Positions 44,749 through 54,102 of a DNA stretch of 62,867 bases are shown in pieces (position 1 is the first letter of the stretch; every line of letters starts with the position of its first letter). Under the pieces are notes generated by a model. It saw only the letters and a program-made list of their open reading frames with translations. It had not been told where the DNA came from and made no database searches. Origin of the DNA: Phycisphaerales bacterium (lineage in GTDB: Bacteria > Planctomycetota > Phycisphaerae > Phycisphaerales > SM1A02); NCBI GenBank assembly GCA_009691805.1, contig SIAK01000011.1, forward strand, positions 1 through 62,867, in the 5' to 3' direction. The position numbers were made by a program, and so were the translations under genes.

Positions 44749-47262
44749 TTAGAGGCACGGTCCCCAATTGCCCAGCAGCACAGCGAGATCCGCAGCGTCG
44801 GTTGTTCCGTCGTTGTTGAGATCACCACTGGCGCCGCCCCAACCGCCGAGGAGAATCGCGATGTCCGCTGCGTCCACTACGCCACTGTTGTTGATGTCGC
44901 CCGTGCAGCTTGCTTGCGTGCATTCAATCACGCGGATGACGAGATCGTCGATGCCCGCTTCCGTGAGTGAGTTGTTGGGATTGTCTGACGCGACGAATCG
45001 CACTTTCATCGTCGAAGTCAGTGGGACAAAGTTTTCGAGGTTGTACGTCTTCGTCTGCCACGTGCTGCCTTGGCTTCCGATGCTCGCCACAACGGTCCAG
45101 GTCGCGCCGTTGTTGTTTGAGACATCGACGCGGAGGTAGTCCTGCTGCGCAGGCGTTGTCGTCGCGTCATCACAGTAGTACCAGCACGAGAAAGAAAGGC
45201 GCGCGCCAAGGAAACCCCCGAGGTTGTAGGTCGGAGTAGAAAGCGTCACAGGTCCGCCATCGAGATCCTGCGAACTGCCCACGTTGCCCGCAACGCCGAG
45301 TCCTGTGATCCACGCGATCGTTCCCTTCGCTGTCGCATCAGTTGCAGGAGATGTTTGCACGCCGCCACTCACTGCGCCGACAGGCACGACTGCCACCCAT
45401 GCGCCAGAAGTGACGCTCGCGTCCGTAGCGGTTGTCCAACCTGCAGTTCCGCTCTCGATCGCGTCGGCGTATGCAACGAATTCACCCGTTTGCACAGGCA
45501 CAAGGTGGAATGAGGTTGGTGCCGTCGCGGGGTCGGTGTAGTAACCGCCGCCCTGATACCGCGCACTGAGGTAGTAGCGCAGCTCCTGCCCGCAGTTCAC
45601 GGGAGGAAGCGTGGCGGTGAAGGTGGTCGCACCCGTTGGCGTGAGCGGCGTCTGCGTCCAAGCGCCGTGATCGATGGAGCTGAAGAGCTTTGCGGTTCCT
45701 GCAGCGATCGAGCCGCCGCCAAGAATGCCAACCGACACCGCGAATGAAGTCGGTGTCGCGGGGAACACGCTTGTCGGAAGTCCGCTTGGATAGCTGAAGG
45801 TCAAACCGATGGGAGGATTGTTCATCCACACTTCGATGCCAGCGCACTTTCCAATCACAACGTCAGGCCAAGTATCACCGTTGATATCGAACGTTGCGAA
45901 GTCAAACACCGCGCTCGCAGAAGCGTACGGAATGATCTCGCCGATTTCATCGAGCAGTGTCGGCAGCGTGCCGGTGTTGCGATAGATGTGCGAGCGACGA
46001 CCCGTGGTTGGGCAGAAGCTCGGAAGATCTGCATCGACGTCGGTGATGAGCACGTCGAGTTTGCCATCCTTATCGAGATCGATCACGCGCGTCTGATTGC
46101 CGAACTCGCTGAGGCTGTCGGCGATCGTGTAGCTCGTCCAGTTCGCGAGTCCGTCGGTGCCGTTGCCTTGGTTGATAAGGAACTTGTCCTGTCCGTCATC
46201 AACGACCACGAGGTCGACACGACCGTCGTTGTTCAAGTCGCCGACATCAATCTCGTAGGGCGCGACTGCGCTGACGCTGTCAGGACCGATGAAGGTGTTA
46301 CCGAGATTCGCGGAATTGGCGTAGAGAATCGCAACGTCCTGACCGCCGGTCAGTGTGTTGACGCGCGCGATATCGAGGTGACCATCGCCGTTGAAATCAG
46401 CGGTAGAAACGGCATTTCCGAAGGCCGCGGAAAGTTGCGACGCAGTGAATCGCGTCGTGGTCGTATCGACGAAAAAGCCAGGATTGGCGACGCCGAGATT
46501 CACAAGGAACTTGTTCTGGAAATCATTGGACGCGTTTTCGGCCGGCGACGCTTGGCACTCGCCAGCGTCGGCAGTGTCGCCGTCCATGTTGAGATCAATG
46601 CAGACCGTGCCGCTCGTCTCCGGCGTGTCGTAGTCGGTGAAGAAAAGATCCGAGAAGCCGTCGCCCGTGAAATCACCAGCGACGAATTCGCAGAAGCGGG
46701 GGTTCGCTGTCGCACCGCCCGCCGCGAAGAGTTGCGGGATGCGCGCGTCTTCAAAGCGGAACCCAAGCCAGTTGCCACTCGCGTCATCGCCGCGATTCAT
46801 ATAGACGCGCGGTTGACCGAGCATCGTTGAAACGGAGTCGGACATCGTTGTCGCAGTGACGAGATCAATCCAACCGTCGTTGTTCACATCGACCGCTTTC
46901 ACATCGCGATCGTTCACTGGGTCGCGCATGCCTTGACTTCCCGCAACATCCGCCGCAGTGCCATACTCCGTCGTGCGATCCACAAGCACGCCGCCTTCAT
47001 TCATCAGCAAGAGATCGGGGAATCCACCTTGGATCGACCCCGGAAACTTTCGCATGCAGATGAGATCGACATCACCGTCCTGATCGAAGTCCGCGTACTC
47101 AAAGTCCTTCTCGATGTTGTCATTTACCACGAGCGTGGGCGAAGCAATCAGTCGAGTCGAAGTCTGATTCACAAACGAAGTCTGCCACTGTGCGTTGGCA
47201 CTTGTGGCGAGCATTGCAGCGAGTGAACATGCGGAGAGTGAGGCGAGGATCGTTGTGCGCAT
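44749..47262 (-). CDS. Secreted FG-GAP-repeat protein with C-terminal dockerin-like domain
   Basis: An 837-residue exported protein: signal peptide (MRTTILASLSACSLAAMLATSANAQ, split here into residues 1-25), then several FG-GAP/VCBS repeats with acidic loops such as DFDQDGDVDLIC and DVNNDGWIDLVT. These loops resemble calcium-binding sites. A beta-sandwich part with SFSCWYYCDD follows. The C-terminus has two dockerin-like Asp-rich repeats (GDINNSGVVDAADIAILLGG and GDLNNDGTTDAADLAVLLG) and ends in WGPCL. Such short terminal Asp-rich domains closed by Gly-x-Cys mark many Phycisphaerae surface proteins; anchoring is inferred. Confidence 0.82.
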   Translation of the reverse strand: MRTTILASLSACSLAAMLATSANAQWQTSFVNQTSTRLIASPTLVVNDNIEKDFEYADFDQDGDVDLICMRKFPGSIQGGFPDLLLMNEGGVLVDRTTEYGTAADVAGSQGMRDPVNDRDVKAVDVNNDGWIDLVTATTMSDSVSTMLGQPRVYMNRGDDASGNWLGFRFEDARIPQLFAAGGATANPRFCEFVAGDFTGDGFSDLFFTDYDTPETSGTVCIDLNMDGDTADAGECQASPAENASNDFQNKFLVNLGVANPGFFVDTTTTRFTASQLSAAFGNAVSTADFNGDGHLDIARVNTLTGGQDVAILYANSANLGNTFIGPDSVSAVAPYEIDVGDLNNDGRVDLVVVDDGQDKFLINQGNGTDGLANWTSYTIADSLSEFGNQTRVIDLDKDGKLDVLITDVDADLPSFCPTTGRRSHIYRNTGTLPTLLDEIGEIIPYASASAVFDFATFDINGDTWPDVVIGKCAGIEVWMNNPPIGLTFSYPSGLPTSVFPATPTSFAVSVGILGGGSIAAGTAKLFSSIDHGAWTQTPLTPTGATTFTATLPPVNCGQELRYYLSARYQGGGYYTDPATAPTSFHLVPVQTGEFVAYADAIESGTAGWTTATDASVTSGAWVAVVPVGAVSGGVQTSPATDATAKGTIAWITGLGVAGNVGSSQDLDGGPVTLSTPTYNLGGFLGARLSFSCWYYCDDATTTPAQQDYLRVDVSNNNGATWTVVASIGSQGSTWQTKTYNLENFVPLTSTMKVRFVASDNPNNSLTEAGIDDLVIRVIECTQASCTGDINNSGVVDAADIAILLGGWGGASGDLNNDGTTDAADLAVLLGNWGPCL

Positions 47263-47350
47263 AGAGTGGCTCGAAAATGTCCGATTGCAGGCGGGAGAGC
47301 AGGAATTCTAGTGGAGGCGAACAAGTGCGGTGGGAACTTCGGTCACGAAC

Positions 47351-49006
47351 TTATCTGCAACTACCCCAACCATTGAGGAGGACAGCGATATCTGCGGCAT
47401 CGGTGGTTGCATCGGCGTTGAGGTCGCCACCTGCAGTGCCCCAAGCATTGAGGAGAGTCGCGAGGTCCGCTGCATCCACAACACCATCGGCGTTGAAGTC
47501 GCCCACGCAAGGCGCTGGGCAGTTGTCGCCTTGACCGTCGCCATCCGCATCAGGCATCGTGGCTGAGAAGATGTCGACGAGATCTGCGATGCCATTGTTG
47601 TTGCAATCGCGCATCGGTCCAAATCCTTCGATCACTTGCACGAAGTATGTTGCATCGACAGCGTTGATCACGCCGTTCTGATCGACATCACCGATCGCGG
47701 ATGGAAGATTTGGGTTGGTGGCGACACCCGCGTATCCACGCAAGATCGTGAAATCTTCGAGATCGCGAACACCGTCACCGTCATAATCAAACTCCGCGCG
47801 TCCGAGCGAATCAAGGAACGCAATCATCGCAGCCCTGTCACCCGTCGAGAGTGCTTCGAATGCAGCAGCACTTGCGGCGCCTTCACCGAATGGACCGTGC
47901 GCGTTGATCGCAAGCGCGACGCGATCCGCAAAGAGTCCGCCAGCAGCTGTTCCGTTGTGCAGCATCGGATCACGCGAACGCAGGTTCCACAGCGTTGGTG
48001 TGCGGAACTCTTGTTCCGTCGCGTCACCTTGTTGAATGCCATCTCCGAGCGTTCCCATGTCATGCAAGAGGAAGTCGCAATACGGACGAATCGTCTTGCC
48101 GCGCAGCGCAACTTCGAGACTCTTCGACTTCGAAGTCGTCCAGCTTGCGATGTGGCAACTTGCGCAACCCGCAGCATTGAAGACCACTTCGCCCGCCATG
48201 CCCGTCTTTGGTGTTTGCGGGGGAGGGCCGAGAAAGCGCTGGAAATCCGTGACGCGATCGATGAAGTGCTTACCCGAATCATCAGGACCATCTTCAGGAT
48301 CCGCAACGGTGTCGCACTGGCTCAGCAAGACCGCGTTACCGTTGGGCGCGTTTTCTGTGGGTACCAATCGATTCGTCAATCCCATTTCATTGAGACTCGC
48401 ATCGCCACTGAACGTCAGCACCGTTGCGACTTGCGCCTTCCAACCGAAGCGACCAGCGCGGAGCGGACTTCCTGCAGTGTCTTCGAGTGGAAGCACCCAG
48501 TGCACGCGACCGCTGATGCCGTCAACGTTGTCGTCGGAAGGATCTGCATTCGCACTGATGTTCGCATCTGAGATTGCTTCGATCATGCCAAACGCCATCG
48601 AAGAATTCGTGATGCGCGTCGCTGTGACACTCGCTTCTGGTGGAAGGACTTCGCGGCACGCTTGCGAGATCGCTTCCGCTTGCAAGAGCGAACCGCCAAG
48701 TTCAGGAATGTCGATGAACTCGCCTTTCTCATCCATGCCAAATCGTGTCACCGCAATTGCGCCCCAACCACCGAGCGGATTTGCGTGGCAACTCATGCAT
48801 CCACCCTTGTTGAACGCCGGCCCAAGACCCGTCGCGATCGTGAGTGGAGTTTGATACGAGAGTGCGCCAATCGTGAAGGCTTCGTACTGGGTCAGCGTCA
48901 AGCCCGCAAGAGGAGCGCCAGCCTTTGGTTGCAGCGTCACTTGCGCGGAAGTGAAAGTCGAAATCAATGGAAGAACGCAAGCAATGGTCAGGCAGATGTG
49001 TTTCAT
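47351..49006 (-). CDS. Secreted di-haem oxidoreductase (DUF1111-like) with C-terminal dockerin-like domain
   Basis: A 551-residue exported protein with signal peptide. Two haem-attachment motifs are visible: CMSCH and CASCH, widely spaced, in the pattern of the di-haem cytochrome c oxidoreductase (thiol oxidoreductase-like, DUF1111) family. Conserved features include the FNKGGCMSCHANPLGG start and LRSRDPMLHNGTAAGG. The C-terminal 100 residues hold a Ca-binding-like repeat section and the same Asp-rich dockerin-like pair as the neighbouring protein, ending WGSCR. It is separated from that gene by 88 bases on the same strand. Redox partner and substrate are unknown. Confidence 0.83.
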   Translation of the reverse strand: MKHICLTIACVLPLISTFTSAQVTLQPKAGAPLAGLTLTQYEAFTIGALSYQTPLTIATGLGPAFNKGGCMSCHANPLGGWGAIAVTRFGMDEKGEFIDIPELGGSLLQAEAISQACREVLPPEASVTATRITNSSMAFGMIEAISDANISANADPSDDNVDGISGRVHWVLPLEDTAGSPLRAGRFGWKAQVATVLTFSGDASLNEMGLTNRLVPTENAPNGNAVLLSQCDTVADPEDGPDDSGKHFIDRVTDFQRFLGPPPQTPKTGMAGEVVFNAAGCASCHIASWTTSKSKSLEVALRGKTIRPYCDFLLHDMGTLGDGIQQGDATEQEFRTPTLWNLRSRDPMLHNGTAAGGLFADRVALAINAHGPFGEGAASAAAFEALSTGDRAAMIAFLDSLGRAEFDYDGDGVRDLEDFTILRGYAGVATNPNLPSAIGDVDQNGVINAVDATYFVQVIEGFGPMRDCNNNGIADLVDIFSATMPDADGDGQGDNCPAPCVGDFNADGVVDAADLATLLNAWGTAGGDLNADATTDAADIAVLLNGWGSCR

Positions 49007-49211
49007 GATTGGGACTCGGGAGGCGGCAGTGCAGTGGACTCGCAGCGGACGCGAAGTGGGCGCGCATGCAATCACTATGCACGCACACTCTTCCCGTCTA
49101 AGTTATTCGCCGATTGACGATGTGGAAACGGAAGCGAGAGAGATTCGTGAACTTTGTCAATTTGGTGGCCACGCGACTGGTTCTCGCAACTGCGGACAAG
49201 GTCATAACTTC

Positions 49212-49217
49212 TATAAT
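49212..49217 (+). promoter_or_regulatory. Consensus -10 box TATAAT
   Basis: TATAAT is seven bases before an ATG at 49225. It partly overlaps another ATG at 49216. If it is the promoter of the TPR gene, translation must begin at 49225 on a leaderless transcript. A convincing -35 element is not visible. Confidence 0.45.
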
Positions 49218-49224
49218 GGATTCG

Positions 49225-50130
49225 ATGCTGCTACGCGCTCAGAGCACAGTTGTTCAAATCTTGTTGGTGATTGCCGCGGCTGCGTGTCTCGTGCTTGGAT
49301 TGTGGACCAATCGTACTAACCCAACTCTTTCGGCAGTGATTCCACCAGCGCCCGTCACGACTTCCTCCGCGCCGCCCTCTGCGTTGTCAGTGCCTCAGGT
49401 CGACGCACCTCCAGAACTCATCGTCCCTGAAGGCTCGCGCGTGATTCCGCTTGGGAATTTCCCCGATGATCCGCGGCTTGATGTCGTTGGAATCATGTTG
49501 AAATCAGGGCAGTTCGCGCAAGCGGAACTCGCGTGCAGGACCGTGCTCAAGGAGCGACCTGAAATTGGACGTGCGGAGTTTTTGCTTGGTCTTGCGATCA
49601 CGAAACAGAAGCGATACGAAGAAGCGAAAGTACATTTTCTCGCTGGGCTGTTGACGGAACAGACATTCATCGAGCGACCGCACACGCCGCATTTTCTAGG
49701 CTGGTGCCATTTTCACCTTGGCGAGATGGATGAGGCTCGCGTGCGATTTGAAGAGCATCTCGTAGCCGTACCCAATGAGCCAGATTCCACGTTTGGTCTC
49801 GCGGTCGTGAACATCGCGCAAGATCGCAACGAAGAAGCTGCTCGCTTACTCGATGCAGCATTCATTGCGTTTGGGGATGCGAAACCGCGTGATCAAGCAC
49901 GCGTCCTTGTGCGACAGAGTGATCTCGCACTGCGCTCCGATGACCCGGTCAAAGCGGAAGAGATCCTCGAACGCGCAGCGACTCTCGCGCCGACATTCCC
50001 TGAAATCTGGGCGAAGACTGCGCGCGTGAAAGATCGACTTGGAAAGTCCGAGCAAGCATCGATCGCGCGAGAGAATGAGAAGTCACTTCGCGAGCGCTTG
50101 GATGCTGCATCTGGAGGCGGCGCGTCGTGA
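49225..50130 (+). CDS. Membrane-anchored TPR protein
   Basis: About 301 residues from ATG 49225. One N-terminal membrane helix (VVQILLVIAAAACLVLGLW) is followed by a Pro/Ser-rich linker and TPR-type helix pairs over residues 90-290, such as LKSGQFAQAELACRTVLKERPE and KQKRYEEAKVHFLAGLL. The start is uncertain between 49114, 49216 and 49225; the last is chosen because of the TATAAT box. Its stop overlaps the GTG of the next gene, so the two are probably co-translated and may act together at the envelope. Confidence 0.7.
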   Translation: MLLRAQSTVVQILLVIAAAACLVLGLWTNRTNPTLSAVIPPAPVTTSSAPPSALSVPQVDAPPELIVPEGSRVIPLGNFPDDPRLDVVGIMLKSGQFAQAELACRTVLKERPEIGRAEFLLGLAITKQKRYEEAKVHFLAGLLTEQTFIERPHTPHFLGWCHFHLGEMDEARVRFEEHLVAVPNEPDSTFGLAVVNIAQDRNEEAARLLDAAFIAFGDAKPRDQARVLVRQSDLALRSDDPVKAEEILERAATLAPTFPEIWAKTARVKDRLGKSEQASIARENEKSLRERLDAASGGGAS

Positions 50131-51824
50131 TTATGATTGCGCTGCTCATGCTGTCGAGCGCGATCACTGCGCAGGACAAGCCTGCCGCGACGGCGATGCG
50201 CTTTACGGATGTCTCTGCCGCGAGCGGACTCGCACTCGTCATTCCGTGCACGGGCAACTACGACGCGACCGAGATTCTCGAAGCGAAGGGCACAGGTCTC
50301 GCGCTCATCGATCTTGAAGGCGATGGCGATCTCGATCTGATCCTCCCGAATGGCGCATCGATGGATGACGTTGCGCGCGGGCCTGGTGCGCGCGTGTTTC
50401 GCAACGAGGGCGCGCTGCGATTCAGTGAAATCACCGAGGAATCAAGGCTCAAACACACGCAGTGGAGCTTTGGTTCGACCGTCGGTGATGTGGATGGTGA
50501 CGGCAGTGACGACATTTTCTTCGCCTGCTTTGGCAAGGACGCGCTCTGGCTCAACGATGGCAAGGGGCGCTTCCGCGATGCGACGGCAGAATCAGGATTG
50601 AGCGACAGTGGATGGTCTACCGCAGCAGCGTTTGCGGACTTCGACAAGGACGGCGACCTTGATCTGTATGTGACGAAGTATCTCGACTTTGATCCGCTCC
50701 ATCCGTTGCCGCACGCGCATTTCAAGGGCATCGAAGTGATGGCAGGTCCGAAAGGCTACGCAGCGACCGCGGATGCGATCTTTGAAAATGTGGGCAACGC
50801 TATCTTCATCGATCGCAGCGAAGTCTCGGGCATTTTGAAAACGAAACCCGCGTTCGGATTGAACCTCGCGATTCTTGATTTCACGGGTGATGGCGAACTC
50901 GACATCTTTGTGGGCAACGATTCGCAGTCGAACAACTTCTTCAAAGCGACTGCGCCGTTTCGATTTGTGGATGAAGGAGTTCGCAGCGGCGTTGCGCTGA
51001 ATGGCGAGGGCATCGCGCAAGCGACGATGGGCATTGCGATCGCCGATGTCGATGGCAATGGGCGACCTGATCTCTTCACCTCGAACTTTTCGAGCGATGT
51101 GAACACGCTGCATCTCAATCTCGACGGCGCAAACTTCGATGATCGATCGAATCAGTTCGGCGTCGCTGCGCCGAGTCGACCGCTTGTTGGTTGGGCGGCT
51201 GGCTTCTACGACTTCGATCACGACGGTGATGAAGATCTACTCACGGTGAACGGTCACGTCTATCCGCAAGCATCCAAGGAAACGATGGATAGCGCGCGAA
51301 AACAGCCGCCGTTGTTGATGGAACGTCGAGGCAAACGGTTTGAGCGCGTTGACAATGCGGGCGCACTTCCTGGAGAAGCGCACATCGATCGCACCGCAGT
51401 ATTCGCGGACTTCGATCGGGACGGTGACATCGATGTGATCGTCGGCGGTATCGGCGAAAGCTTGCGTGTCTATCGCAATGATTGCGTGTCCATCGATGCA
51501 CCGAAACAGAACTGGATCGAAATCGTTCCGCGCGATCATCGCGCGGGTGTTGGAAATCATCATGCGATCGGCGCGACCATCACAGCGCGCGCGACGCTTG
51601 CCGCAGGCACTGAGCCACTTCTCGCAATGCAGCGCCGATGGATGTGGGGCGGCGGTCCGTTTATGAGTAACAACGCGCCCGAAGCGCACTTCGGACTTCC
51701 CGAAGGCGTGCAGCGCGTGGATGTCGAGGTGCGATGGAGCGATGGCGTGATCGAGACGCGCGAAAGCATTCCGCTCGGCACGCGCGTTCTTTGGGAGCGC
51801 GTCGCTCCGCCAGTTACACGCTGA
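50127..51824 (+). CDS. FG-GAP/ASPIC-UnbV (CRTAC1-type) secreted protein
   Basis: A 565-residue exported protein. A short signal peptide is followed by five or more FG-GAP/VCBS repeats with Asp-rich loops (DLEGDGDLDLIL, DVDGDGSDDIFF, DFDKDGDLDLYV, DFTGDGELDIFV), which form a propeller of the integrin-like kind. The C-terminus matches the ASPIC/UnbV domain (AHFGLPEGVQRVDVEVRWSDG). No enzymatic residue is known for this class. GTG at 50127 overlaps the TPR stop (GTGA); ATG at 50133 is possible. It overlaps the convergent greA by 11 bases. Confidence 0.82.
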   Translation: MIMIALLMLSSAITAQDKPAATAMRFTDVSAASGLALVIPCTGNYDATEILEAKGTGLALIDLEGDGDLDLILPNGASMDDVARGPGARVFRNEGALRFSEITEESRLKHTQWSFGSTVGDVDGDGSDDIFFACFGKDALWLNDGKGRFRDATAESGLSDSGWSTAAAFADFDKDGDLDLYVTKYLDFDPLHPLPHAHFKGIEVMAGPKGYAATADAIFENVGNAIFIDRSEVSGILKTKPAFGLNLAILDFTGDGELDIFVGNDSQSNNFFKATAPFRFVDEGVRSGVALNGEGIAQATMGIAIADVDGNGRPDLFTSNFSSDVNTLHLNLDGANFDDRSNQFGVAAPSRPLVGWAAGFYDFDHDGDEDLLTVNGHVYPQASKETMDSARKQPPLLMERRGKRFERVDNAGALPGEAHIDRTAVFADFDRDGDIDVIVGGIGESLRVYRNDCVSIDAPKQNWIEIVPRDHRAGVGNHHAIGATITARATLAAGTEPLLAMQRRWMWGGGPFMSNNAPEAHFGLPEGVQRVDVEVRWSDGVIETRESIPLGTRVLWERVAPPVTR

Positions 51825-52281
51825 TTTCAACGATGAGATAGCGTCGTTCGCCGCGTGGAAGATCGACGCGAACAGTCTCGCCAATGCGCGCGCCCATCAA
51901 AGCGCTGCCGATCGGGCTCGTGACGGTGACTTCGATGTAGTCAAGATCAAATCGACCTGACGAGAGTCCCACGAGTCGGTAGCAGTCTTCTTCGCCAGAG
52001 ACAATGTCGCGAAGTTTGACCATTGAACCCACGAACACTATGTCTTGAGGGAGCTCCGACGCATTGGCAATCTGCGCAGATGCGAGTCGTGCTTCGACTT
52101 CCTTCGTCTTGGTTTCGTTCAGCGCCTTATCTTCGCGCGCCGCGTGATACTCAGAGTTCTCCCGGAGATCGCCCATCGCGCGCGCTTCGGTGATGCGTTG
52201 TCGGAGCACTAACTCATCCGAGCGGAGCTGAGCAAGCGTGCGTTCCAACTGCAATTTTTCATCTGCTGTGATGAAGTCCAT
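51814..52281 (-). CDS. greA: Transcription elongation factor GreA
   Basis: GreA rescues backtracked RNA polymerase by stimulating RNA cleavage. The 155-residue length and layout are standard: an N-terminal coiled coil with the acidic tip region LRENSEYHAARED, and the C-terminal globular domain starting near PQDIVFVGSMVKL. The tip Asp/Glu residues are in place. It converges with the FG-GAP protein, overlapping its end by 11 bases, which is unusual for this gene but not for this window. Confidence 0.93.
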   Translation of the reverse strand: MDFITADEKLQLERTLAQLRSDELVLRQRITEARAMGDLRENSEYHAAREDKALNETKTKEVEARLASAQIANASELPQDIVFVGSMVKLRDIVSGEEDCYRLVGLSSGRFDLDYIEVTVTSPIGSALMGARIGETVRVDLPRGERRYLIVEISV

Positions 52282-52388
52282 AGGTCAGGTCCAGAGAGAT
52301 CGAAGCATTTGCATGCCTGCCAAGATGCCCTGCATTTCGCGCGAAGGGACGGATGCCGCAATCGAGCGCAGAGCGGTGAGAATGACTA

Positions 52389-52423
52389 ACGCGGGTGTTG
52401 CCTCAGAGGAGGCGAACCCGCGT
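52389..52423. terminator. GC-rich hairpin in the greA-upstream gap
   Basis: ACGCGGGT (52389-52396) pairs with ACCCGCGT (52416-52423), with an inner GCCTC/GAGGC stem (52400-52404, 52409-52413). It lies 13 bases beyond the stop of the membrane-protein gene on the minus strand and could end that transcript. There is no T run, so it is not a classical intrinsic terminator; a greA leader structure is the alternative. Confidence 0.4.
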
Positions 52424-52436
52424 CGTTCCACAAAGT

Positions 52437-53147
52437 CTACACGACTTTTTCGCTTGCGCAAACTGCTTGCGATGTGCTGTTTCGATGCTGCAAACGTCGC
52501 AGGGTGCCGATCGCCAGTGCTGCAGCGGTCAGCAAGCTCGCACCAACAAGCCCATCCCGCGTTGCTTGGCGCAACTCGTCGGATGGTCGCGATGGATCAG
52601 ACTGCGCGATTGCGTACACGAGCGAAGCATTGGCAATCGCAGGCGCGGGAAATGCACTCTGCGTTCGCATGGAAACCCAGTCGGCGGGCAAGAGCGCGAT
52701 CACGACAAAGAGCAGCATCCACGCGGCGCGTTGCCAGGCTTGCGTGCTTGCCATGCAGCATGCGAGCAGTGACATCGTTGTCGCGAGCACCGCAATGCAT
52801 GCGAGATCCAGAAGCGCCGCGCGTTCAACGCTCCACAGCGACAGCAGTCGTGCAGGCCAAAGAATGAGTTGAACCATTGTCGCAATGACCGCTGCATCAA
52901 AGAGCGATTGTCGAATGGGCGGAAGTGGCGGACCGCTCAATCGAAGGAGTGGCCATGCAACGGATGCGCCCACAGCGAGCAATGCGAAAAACAATTGCAG
53001 CGATGGCCCGTAGCTCGCTGCTTGCGGTTGAATCGGTGGGCGCCATCCCATCAAGATTCCCCAAGACGCGAAGATCCAAGCACACGAAAGAATCAGAAGC
53101 CCACGAGGGACGCGCACTCGCAAAGGGGAGGGCGCGTGCGCATTCAC
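52437..53147 (-). CDS. Predicted polytopic membrane protein of unknown function
   Basis: A 236-residue protein with about six membrane segments, the first GLLILSCAWIFASWGIL and the last near residue 205-220. No recognisable motif. It starts with GTG overlapping the stop of the FtsQ-like gene (GTGA), so it belongs to the mur cluster transcript and may act in envelope growth or division; that is inference from position only. Confidence 0.6.
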   Translation of the reverse strand: MNAHAPSPLRVRVPRGLLILSCAWIFASWGILMGWRPPIQPQAASYGPSLQLFFALLAVGASVAWPLLRLSGPPLPPIRQSLFDAAVIATMVQLILWPARLLSLWSVERAALLDLACIAVLATTMSLLACCMASTQAWQRAAWMLLFVVIALLPADWVSMRTQSAFPAPAIANASLVYAIAQSDPSRPSDELRQATRDGLVGASLLTAAALAIGTLRRLQHRNSTSQAVCASEKVV

Positions 53148-54058
53148 TCCGGCGAACCGCCCGCGAGCGTAACGAGGTCGCCGCGAAGATCCATCAATTG
53201 CCCAGCGCCGCTATCGATGCGACCGTAGCGCGAGTAGAAGTGGTCGATGTACCCGAGCTTCGTTTCAGGCATGACCTCTGCAGCGTCGTGATCCGTCGGT
53301 GGAAGTCCCCACACGACAGTGCCGCCGCCTGCAGCAACGATTGAAAGCATCCGTTCATCGGTGAACTTGCTCACATCAATCGCGCTGACTTGATGAAACC
53401 AATTCTTGTTCGCGAGATACTTCGCAAGTTCAAGTCCTGCCATCACATCGCCGCCCTTCCACTGCGCGCCGACGTTGTCTGGTGGAGCCCAGCGCGTGCC
53501 GACGATCGAAGGGTAGTGTGGTGTTGCGGGACGCGTGCCTGCGATCCACGTCATCCCAAGTCTGCGCCCTGCGGCATCGACGAGATACTCCGTGTCTGCT
53601 GCGCGCACCATCGCGAACGGTGTCGTATACGTCGCGTTGATTTCGAGCGCGCCACTCGCGAGCAATTGCACCTGACGCACTTCAAGAAACCATCCGCTCT
53701 CCTTGATCGTCACTGCTGCAACCGTAAGTCGCTGCGGATCAAACGGACTCGTGCCGCGCAAGGCGTCGGTGACGCGCGCAGCGAGTTCGATCTGACAGCG
53801 CTCATCAAACCAATGCGGCGCGTTGAGGAATTCGAGATCGAGTGTGCGCTCCGATGCGATGGCGTCTTCGGAGAATCGAGCTTCAAGTTTTGGAATGCTC
53901 CACGCGACAGCGAGGACAACAGCGCCGAACGCAAGGATCCACGCGATCGGAAGGAGTGTGGCACGCCACCGTGTCATGGTCTCGCTCCACGCCTCGAGTC
54001 GGTTGGCGAATGGACCCGTGCGTGGCTGTGTCCGCGAGGACTTACTTGCGCTCTTCAT
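53144..54058 (-). CDS. FtsQ-like division protein (by position and topology)
   Basis: A 304-residue protein: basic cytoplasmic tail, one membrane helix (WILAFGAVVLAVAWSIP, about 37-53), then an extracytoplasmic domain containing EYLVDAAGRRLGM, which resembles the beta-strand/turn of FtsQ/DivIB proteins. Sequence similarity is too low for certainty. The order murC-murB-ddl-this gene on one strand matches the ftsQ slot of the dcw cluster. No ftsA or ftsZ follows; a membrane protein does. An envelope role is likely; identity as FtsQ is inference. Confidence 0.55.
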   Translation of the reverse strand: MKSASKSSRTQPRTGPFANRLEAWSETMTRWRATLLPIAWILAFGAVVLAVAWSIPKLEARFSEDAIASERTLDLEFLNAPHWFDERCQIELAARVTDALRGTSPFDPQRLTVAAVTIKESGWFLEVRQVQLLASGALEINATYTTPFAMVRAADTEYLVDAAGRRLGMTWIAGTRPATPHYPSIVGTRWAPPDNVGAQWKGGDVMAGLELAKYLANKNWFHQVSAIDVSKFTDERMLSIVAAGGGTVVWGLPPTDHDAAEVMPETKLGYIDHFYSRYGRIDSGAGQLMDLRGDLVTLAGGSPE

Positions 54059-54102
54059 GCCTGAAACTCCGCGTTCATGTCAAACGAATGGACAAAGCGG
54101 AT

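Noticed and set aside
52389-52423. Riboswitch upstream of greA
   Set aside because: Only a simple two-part hairpin is present; no conserved riboswitch core could be recognised, so it is listed as a weak terminator or leader structure.
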